Assembly: GCF_040643635.1 (NCBI RefSeq)
Contig: NZ_JBEYUS010000026.1
Span: 1 to 64,000 of the forward strand
Origin: Saccharopolyspora_C sp040643635
Lineage (GTDB): Bacteria > Actinomycetota > Actinomycetes > Mycobacteriales > Pseudonocardiaceae
Length of the DNA: 64,000 nucleotides
Direction of reading: 5' to 3'
Part shown: one piece after another, positions 59,750 through 64,000 of the stretch
Layout: the number at the start of each line of letters is the position of its first letter
How positions within the stretch are numbered: position 1 is the stretch's first letter
The notes under the pieces: generated by a model
The model's database searches: none
What the model was told of the DNA's origin: nothing
The model's input: only the letters and a program-made list of their open reading frames with translations
Position numbers and translations under genes: made by a program

Positions 59750-60196
59750 ATGTCCCAGGTCCCCGACACCACCCGCTTCGCGGAGGCGGCCGTCCGCCAC
59801 TACCGGGATGCCGAGCTGCTCCTCGGGAGGCAACGGGTCGCGAACGCTGATCACCTGGCAGGGATCGCTGCGGAATGCGCGCTGAAAGCGATCCTCATCG
59901 GCCACCTCGGCGGTGTTCTCCACGGCGACCGCCCGAAGCATCCGGCAGAACCGAAGGCGACCTACGGACATTTGCCCGGGTTGTGGCACGAATTGAGCCT
60001 GCTCCCCGCGGGCCGGACCGGCGGCGCCTTCCACCAGGCGATCTCCGCCGCCAACCCGTTCGAGCACTGGACCGTCTTCGAGCGCTATTCGGACGGCGCC
60101 CACATCGACGCCGCGCGCGCTGATGCCCATCTCGCGGAGGCGCGGAAGTTACTCTCCTTCCACCAGCAGGCCCAGATCAACGGAGTGCTCCCGTGA
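59750..60196 (+). CDS. HEPN-like protein (cassette gene 1)
   Basis: A 148-residue helical protein. The first helices TRFAEAAVRHYRDAELLL and VANADHLAGIAAECALKAILIGHLG fit the two core helices of a HEPN domain; the 'NADHLxGxAAECALKAxL' pattern is typical of one HEPN-like group. A possible R-x4-6-H nuclease motif is R112-YSDGA-H118, followed by a last helix ARADAHLAEARKLLSF. HEPN domains are often RNases in toxin and defence systems, but some only bind nucleotides or partners. The stop overlaps the next gene as GTGA. A leaderless promoter and the preceding sdh terminator make this the first gene of an independent operon. Confidence 0.65.
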   Translation: MSQVPDTTRFAEAAVRHYRDAELLLGRQRVANADHLAGIAAECALKAILIGHLGGVLHGDRPKHPAEPKATYGHLPGLWHELSLLPAGRTGGAFHQAISAANPFEHWTVFERYSDGAHIDAARADAHLAEARKLLSFHQQAQINGVLP

Positions 60197-61503
60197 CGCC
60201 CATCCGCTTCGACGACGCATGGCGGAACGCCGGCCGGGTCGCGGAGGACGTCATCCGCACCGGCCTGGACGTCGTCCTGGTCCGCGATCTCGCGGGCCGG
60301 ATCACGCTGGTGCTCGACGACACCGGCGAGGCGGCGCTCCCCGACGGGCTGGAGGCCGGGTTCCGCGACGCGACGGGCGCCTTCGCCTCCGGACAACCGG
60401 TGCTGCTCGCCTCCGCGCTGTTCGCGCCGGAGGCGGTGCTCGACGCCCCCGACCTGATCGCCCGGACCGAACGCGCTGCGGGGCGTGGGAGGTTCGCCGT
60501 CCTCGAACGCACCGTCGTCGGCGCCGACTGGGCACGTCCCAGGGCCGAACCTCCGCTCCGACGGATCACGCTCTACGGCTTCAAGGGCGGGGTCGGGCGT
60601 TCCACGGCGACGTTCATGCTCGCCAAGGACTTGGCCGCCCGCGGTCTGTGCGTGCTGGTGGCGGACCTCGACCTGGAGTCCCCCGGGGTCGGCGAGCTGC
60701 TCCAGCGACCGGACGGCAGAGCTCCGCACGGCCTCGTCGATCACCTCGTCGAAGCCGCCGTCGGCAACGAGGACGGCCTCGACCTCGTCAGCCGCAGCGA
60801 GGTGGTCCGGCCTCCCGGCAACGGCGAGGTGTGGCTGCTGGCAGCCGACGGGGGTGACCCGGCGAAACGCGACTACCTGGCCAAGCTCAACCGGATCTAC
60901 GCGGAGCTCCCGGACGGCGGGAACGGCGCCTCCCGCACCCTGGCCGACCGCATCGAGGCGGCGCTGCTCGCGGCGGAGCAGCAGGTCGCGGCGCGCAGCC
61001 GGGAACCGGATGTGGTCCTGCTGGACAGCAGGGCCGGGATCCACGACATCGCGGCGATAGCGATCACGCGGCTCAGCAGCCTGAGCCTGCTGTTCGCCAA
61101 CGACAACCCGCACACCTGGGCCGGGTACCGGATGCTGTTCGACCAGTGGCGGCAGCTCCCTGCGGAGCTCCGCGACGACGTGCGGCAACGGTTGAAGATG
61201 GTCGCGGCGATGGTGCCGTCCGCGTCGGCGCCGGAGCGGTTGGAGCGATTCCGGGACCACGCCCAGCAGTGCTTCGCGGAGACCCTGTACGACGACGCCT
61301 CCCCAGCGGACGGAGCCGCGTTCAACTTCGGTCCGGACGACGAGGACGCTCCGCACTTCCCGCTGCCGATCCTGTTCTCCCACGACCTCGTCGGCATCGA
61401 CCACACCGACGCCCCGGACTGGCACGACCACCCGTTCATCAAGGCCGCTTACGAGCGGTTCCTCCCCGAAGCAGGCGCTCTCGCCGTGGAAGAGCAGGAA
61501 TGA
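60193..61503 (+). CDS. ParA/MinD-like ATPase with KGGVGR motif (cassette gene 2)
   Basis: A 436-residue protein. Residues 1-120 form an N-terminal domain without a clear match. The ATPase begins ITLYGFKGGVGRSTATFMLAKDLAARG: signature Lys 131 of deviant Walker A is present, but the usual P-loop Lys (GKS/T) is Arg 136. Switch I is VLVADLDLESPGVGELLQ (Asp 158-160), and a Walker-B-like VVLLDSRAGIHDIAAIAI (Asp 278) replaces the ParA DLPP. I recall a public family called 'KGGVGR-motif variant AAA ATPase'; members are unstudied as far as I know. The C-terminal 80 residues are variable. GTG 60193 overlaps gene 1, and the stop overlaps gene 3 as ATGA. Confidence 0.82.
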   Translation: MTPIRFDDAWRNAGRVAEDVIRTGLDVVLVRDLAGRITLVLDDTGEAALPDGLEAGFRDATGAFASGQPVLLASALFAPEAVLDAPDLIARTERAAGRGRFAVLERTVVGADWARPRAEPPLRRITLYGFKGGVGRSTATFMLAKDLAARGLCVLVADLDLESPGVGELLQRPDGRAPHGLVDHLVEAAVGNEDGLDLVSRSEVVRPPGNGEVWLLAADGGDPAKRDYLAKLNRIYAELPDGGNGASRTLADRIEAALLAAEQQVAARSREPDVVLLDSRAGIHDIAAIAITRLSSLSLLFANDNPHTWAGYRMLFDQWRQLPAELRDDVRQRLKMVAAMVPSASAPERLERFRDHAQQCFAETLYDDASPADGAAFNFGPDDEDAPHFPLPILFSHDLVGIDHTDAPDWHDHPFIKAAYERFLPEAGALAVEEQE

Positions 61504-62966
61504 GCCTCACCCCGCACCAGTACCGCGAGCTGCTGGCGGCGATGCCGTCCACGGCGGATGCGGACACGAGCCCGATCGACCCCCGGACGCTCTTCACCCC
61601 GCCGGGGCACCGGCTGTCGTTGGACCCGGACGTGACCGTGGTGAAGGGCGGGCGCGGGGTCGGGAAGTCGGTGTGGTTCCAGGCTCTGCAGAAGGACGAA
61701 CTGCGCGAGCTGGCGGCCGAGGAGTACCGCCTCCCGCAGTTGCGACGACTCGTTCCGCACGCCGGGTACGGCGCTGCGCTGCGCCCGTCCGACTATCCCG
61801 ACGCGGACACCATCGCGGCCTTGCTCGCCAACGGTGCCGAACCGCGGGACCTCTGGTACGCCGTGGTGCTGAACGCGCTGGAAGTGCGAGAAGTGCAGGA
61901 CTTGGATAAGTGGTCTCAACGAGTCGACTGGGTGAAGGGCAACCCGGAGGACCGCGCAGCCGCACTCACCCGGGTCGACCGACACGCCGAAAGCTCGGGC
62001 CGGACCGAACTGATCATGTTCGACGCGCTGGAGCGCACGCACAACAAGCGCTCCGAAGCCGACCGGCTCGCCACCGCGATACTCCAGGTCGCGTTGGAAC
62101 TGCGGCTGATGACGCGGCACCTGCGGGCGAAGGTCTTCATCCGCCCCGACATGCTGAACAACCTCTCGCTCAGCTTCGCCGATTCCTCGAAGCTCATCTC
62201 GAACGCCGCCGAACTCACCTGGTACCGGAGCAACCTGTACGGGCTGTTCTTCCACCAGCTCGGGAACGCCGACAGCGACCACGCGGCGGCATTCCGCGCC
62301 GCCACCGGACGTTGGCGGAACGCGCAGCACCGCTACGTGGCGCCCGAGGCGCTGATCGGTGATGAGCCGAAGCAGAACGAGACCTTCATCGCGATCGCCG
62401 GGCCGTACATGGGGCAGAACCACCGGAAGGGGCATACCTACACCTGGCTGCCCAACCACCTCGCCGACGGCACGGACCAGATCAGCCCGCGCAGCTTCCT
62501 GGACGCGTTGCGCCGGGCCGGGGAGAGTTCGGCGGCGCGACACGCCGGCTACGAGCACGCCCTGCACTGGGAAGCGATCAAAAAGGGCGTGCAGTCGGCG
62601 TCCGAGACCCGGGTGGGCGAGTTGACCGAGGACATCTCGTGGGTGCCTGTGACCATCACCCCGCTGGCGGGGAAGCAGGTTCCCATACCGCAAGCCGATG
62701 TCATCTCGCGGTGGAACGAAGTAGGCCTTTCGGAACGCCTCGCCGAACACCAGCGAACGCACGCCGGGGAGCAGGGCAAGGACGGCTCGAAGCAGCAGGT
62801 GTCCACGGGACCCCGGAACCACCAACCGGAGAGCCTGATCGAAGAGCTCATCGCGCTGGGCGTGATGAAGCGACGTGCCACCGGCATGCTCGACGTGCCG
62901 GACATCTACCGCATCAACTTCGACCTCGGTCGCAAGGGAGGAGTCCCTCGAATCAAGTCGAACTGA
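61500..62966 (+). CDS. P-loop ATPase with C-terminal winged helix (cassette gene 3)
   Basis: A 488-residue protein. Walker A is VVKGGRGVGKSVWFQAL (residues 50-57 the loop), and a Walker-B-like LIMFDALERT places Asp at 175. The middle part LRAKVFIRPDMLNNLSLSFADSSKLISNAAELTWYRSNLYGLFFHQLGN is conserved-looking but not identified. The last about 50 residues (SLIEELIALGVMKRRATGMLDVPDIYRINFDLGRKGG) look like a winged helix, as found in many defence-type ATPases. Several ATA codons occur, rare in this genome. It ends 24 nt from the convergent regulator stop. Together with genes 1 and 2 it forms a tightly coupled operon. Confidence 0.75.
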   Translation: MSLTPHQYRELLAAMPSTADADTSPIDPRTLFTPPGHRLSLDPDVTVVKGGRGVGKSVWFQALQKDELRELAAEEYRLPQLRRLVPHAGYGAALRPSDYPDADTIAALLANGAEPRDLWYAVVLNALEVREVQDLDKWSQRVDWVKGNPEDRAAALTRVDRHAESSGRTELIMFDALERTHNKRSEADRLATAILQVALELRLMTRHLRAKVFIRPDMLNNLSLSFADSSKLISNAAELTWYRSNLYGLFFHQLGNADSDHAAAFRAATGRWRNAQHRYVAPEALIGDEPKQNETFIAIAGPYMGQNHRKGHTYTWLPNHLADGTDQISPRSFLDALRRAGESSAARHAGYEHALHWEAIKKGVQSASETRVGELTEDISWVPVTITPLAGKQVPIPQADVISRWNEVGLSERLAEHQRTHAGEQGKDGSKQQVSTGPRNHQPESLIEELIALGVMKRRATGMLDVPDIYRINFDLGRKGGVPRIKSN

Positions 62967-62990
62967 CCCGGGCGCTTCCGCGTTCGCCGG

Positions 62991-63842
62991 TCAGGTGCGG
63001 GGGCTGGTGAAGCGTTCGTGGCCGACGACGTTGAGGAGTTCCAGCTTGGCGTGGCCGTCGCTGCCGGGGGCCGCGGTGAGCACCAGCAGCGCCTGGGCGT
63101 GGTCCTCGGTGAACAGCACCTGGCAGTCCACCTCGATGGCGCCGACCTCGGGGTGCAGCAGCGTCTTGTGGTCCGCGAAGCGCTTGGCCACCTCGTGGCG
63201 CCGCCACAGCTCGGCGAACTCGGGGCTCTTGCGCAGCAGCGCCCGCACCACGTCACCGGCCGCGGAGGCGTCGCCCAGCATCCCGTAGGCGACGCGCAGG
63301 TTCGCGACCTGCGCGCGGCTCTGCCGGTCCCGGTCGGCCTCCGGGTACATGCGGCGTTCGTGCTCCGGTTCGGTGAACCAGCGGTAGACCTCGCTGCGGG
63401 CCAGCCCCACGTAACCGGAGCGGTCCCCGAGCAGGGCGCAGGCCATCCGGTTCTGCACCAGCGTCTCCCCCAGCGCGGACAGGATCAGCGCGGGCGTGTC
63501 GTCCAGCCGGTCCAGCACCCGCAGCAGCGCCGGGGCCACGTGCGGCGACGCCAGGACCCGCCGCGGGGCGTTGTGCCCGGCCACCTGGAACAGGTAGTCC
63601 CGCTCGTCGTCGCTGAGCCGCAGCGCCCTGGCCAGCGCCGTCAGCAGCTGCGCGCTCGGGTGCGGGCCGCGGCGCTGCTCCAGCCGCGTGTAGTAGTCGG
63701 TGGACATGCCGGCCAGCGACGCCACCTCCTCCCGGCGCAGCCCGGGCGTGCGCCTGCGGGCGCCCGGGGGCAGGCCCACGTCGGCGGGGCGCAGCGCCTC
63801 CCGGCGGCGGGACAGGAAGGTGGCGAGTGCGGGTCGGTCCAT
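62991..63842 (-). CDS. HTH regulator, MmyB-like
   Basis: A 283-residue regulator. The N-terminal helix-turn-helix of XRE type reads LATFLSRRREALRPADVGLPPGARRRTPGLRREEVASLAGMSTDYYTRLEQRRGPHPSAQLLTALARALRLSDDERDYLFQVAG. This is followed by a MmyB-like ligand-binding domain (VAPALLRVLDRLDDTPALILSALGETLVQNRMACALLGD ... VDCQVLFTEDHAQALLVLTAAPGSDG), a PAS-like fold that may bind a fatty acid or flavin. ATG 63842 fits the helix start; the longer frame is rejected. It is divergent from the SDR gene, its probable target, a frequent arrangement for this family. Confidence 0.92.
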   Translation of the reverse strand: MDRPALATFLSRRREALRPADVGLPPGARRRTPGLRREEVASLAGMSTDYYTRLEQRRGPHPSAQLLTALARALRLSDDERDYLFQVAGHNAPRRVLASPHVAPALLRVLDRLDDTPALILSALGETLVQNRMACALLGDRSGYVGLARSEVYRWFTEPEHERRMYPEADRDRQSRAQVANLRVAYGMLGDASAAGDVVRALLRKSPEFAELWRRHEVAKRFADHKTLLHPEVGAIEVDCQVLFTEDHAQALLVLTAAPGSDGHAKLELLNVVGHERFTSPRT

Positions 63843-63942
63843 GCCACCAGCATGAACCCGGCCGCGGGCACCGACCAGGGACCGCCGATCCCCCGATAAC
63901 CGATCTCTGCACGTGGCGGGGGCACCGTCCCAGACTCGTGGC

Positions 63943-64000
63943 ATGCACATCAGCGGAAACACCCTCTTCATCCCCGGCGCCACCAGCGGCATCGGCCTGG
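63943..64000 (+). CDS. Short-chain dehydrogenase, start only (cut by window end)
   Basis: Only 19 residues are in the window: MHISGNTLFIPGATSGIGL, a Rossmann strand with the TGxxxGIG-type loop (here GATSGIG, the first Thr replaced by Pro-Gly). That is an SDR nucleotide-binding start. A CAGACT box lies 6 nt before the ATG. It is divergent from the MmyB-like regulator, which probably controls it. Confidence 0.75.
   Translation, partial: MHISGNTLFIPGATSGIGL

Overview
The window is very GC-rich DNA with dense genes on both strands, many GTG starts and frequent 4-nt ATGA/GTGA overlaps, which indicates an actinomycete. The order lpdA - small cyclotransferase - two M20 amidohydrolases - purine nucleoside phosphorylase - pmmB-type mutase - upp - Rv3311-like gene - add - deoA - cdd - sdhCDAB follows, from memory, the Mycobacterium tuberculosis Rv3303c-Rv3319 block in order and orientation. 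This suggests a Pseudonocardiales-type relative (Saccharopolyspora, Amycolatopsis and similar); the genus is an inference.

Layout. 0.1-8.7 kb: glycerol kinase glpK, a small membrane protein, a GNAT / hydrolase / NmrA group, a TPR protein, a macrolide-type glycosyltransferase (mgt) preceded by two arrays of 17-bp repeats, and a DCC thiol-oxidoreductase. 8.7-17.6 kb: lpdA, a gamma-glutamylcyclotransferase-like gene, a DeoR regulator with a perfect 15-bp operator-like palindrome, a HAD hydrolase, an AbiEi-like protein, the amidohydrolase pair, and two exported proteins. 17.7-23.9 kb: a complete seven-gene Mrp cation/proton antiporter operon (A to G). 24.3-30.3 kb: a membrane Ser/Thr kinase, purine nucleoside phosphorylase, a PGM2-like phosphosugar mutase, a flavodoxin-like protein and a small conserved protein. 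30.4-34.2 kb: a GT2 glycosyltransferase, a Doc-like toxin with its RHH antitoxin and operator, upp, and a zinc formaldehyde dehydrogenase. 34.4-38.7 kb: a trypsin-STAND-beta-propeller protein with a Trypco1-type partner. 38.8-42.1 kb: deoC with an active and an inactive aldehyde dehydrogenase. 42.2-45.4 kb: PadR/HAAS pair, SMI1-like gene, Rv3311-like gene. 45.6-55.7 kb: add, a coiled-coil protein, deoA, cdd and a BmpA-type nucleoside ABC importer. 56.1-59.6 kb: sdhCDAB. 59.7-63.0 kb: a three-gene cassette (HEPN-like protein, KGGVGR-variant ParA-like ATPase, P-loop ATPase). 63.0-64.0 kb: an MmyB-type regulator divergent from an SDR gene cut by the window end.

The metabolic theme is nucleoside scavenging. 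The BmpA-type importer brings nucleosides in; Cdd and Add deaminate them; DeoA and the purine phosphorylase release (deoxy)ribose-1-phosphate; the PGM2-like mutase may isomerise it to the 5-phosphate; DeoC splits deoxyribose-5-phosphate, and the aldehyde dehydrogenase can oxidise the acetaldehyde. Upp salvages uracil.

Three items stand out. (1) A family of about 190-bp structured repeats (seven copies), each in the same orientation as the gene before it. A common motif lies 29-42 nt after the stop codon in six of six units, and stem changes are compensatory between copies. (2) The HEPN-like / KGGVGR-ATPase / P-loop-ATPase cassette, with 4-nt overlaps, its own leaderless-type promoter and a few rare ATA codons; it looks like an undescribed or poorly described conflict system. 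(3) The trypsin-STAND-propeller plus Trypco1 pair. No tRNA, rRNA, CRISPR array or transposase gene was seen.
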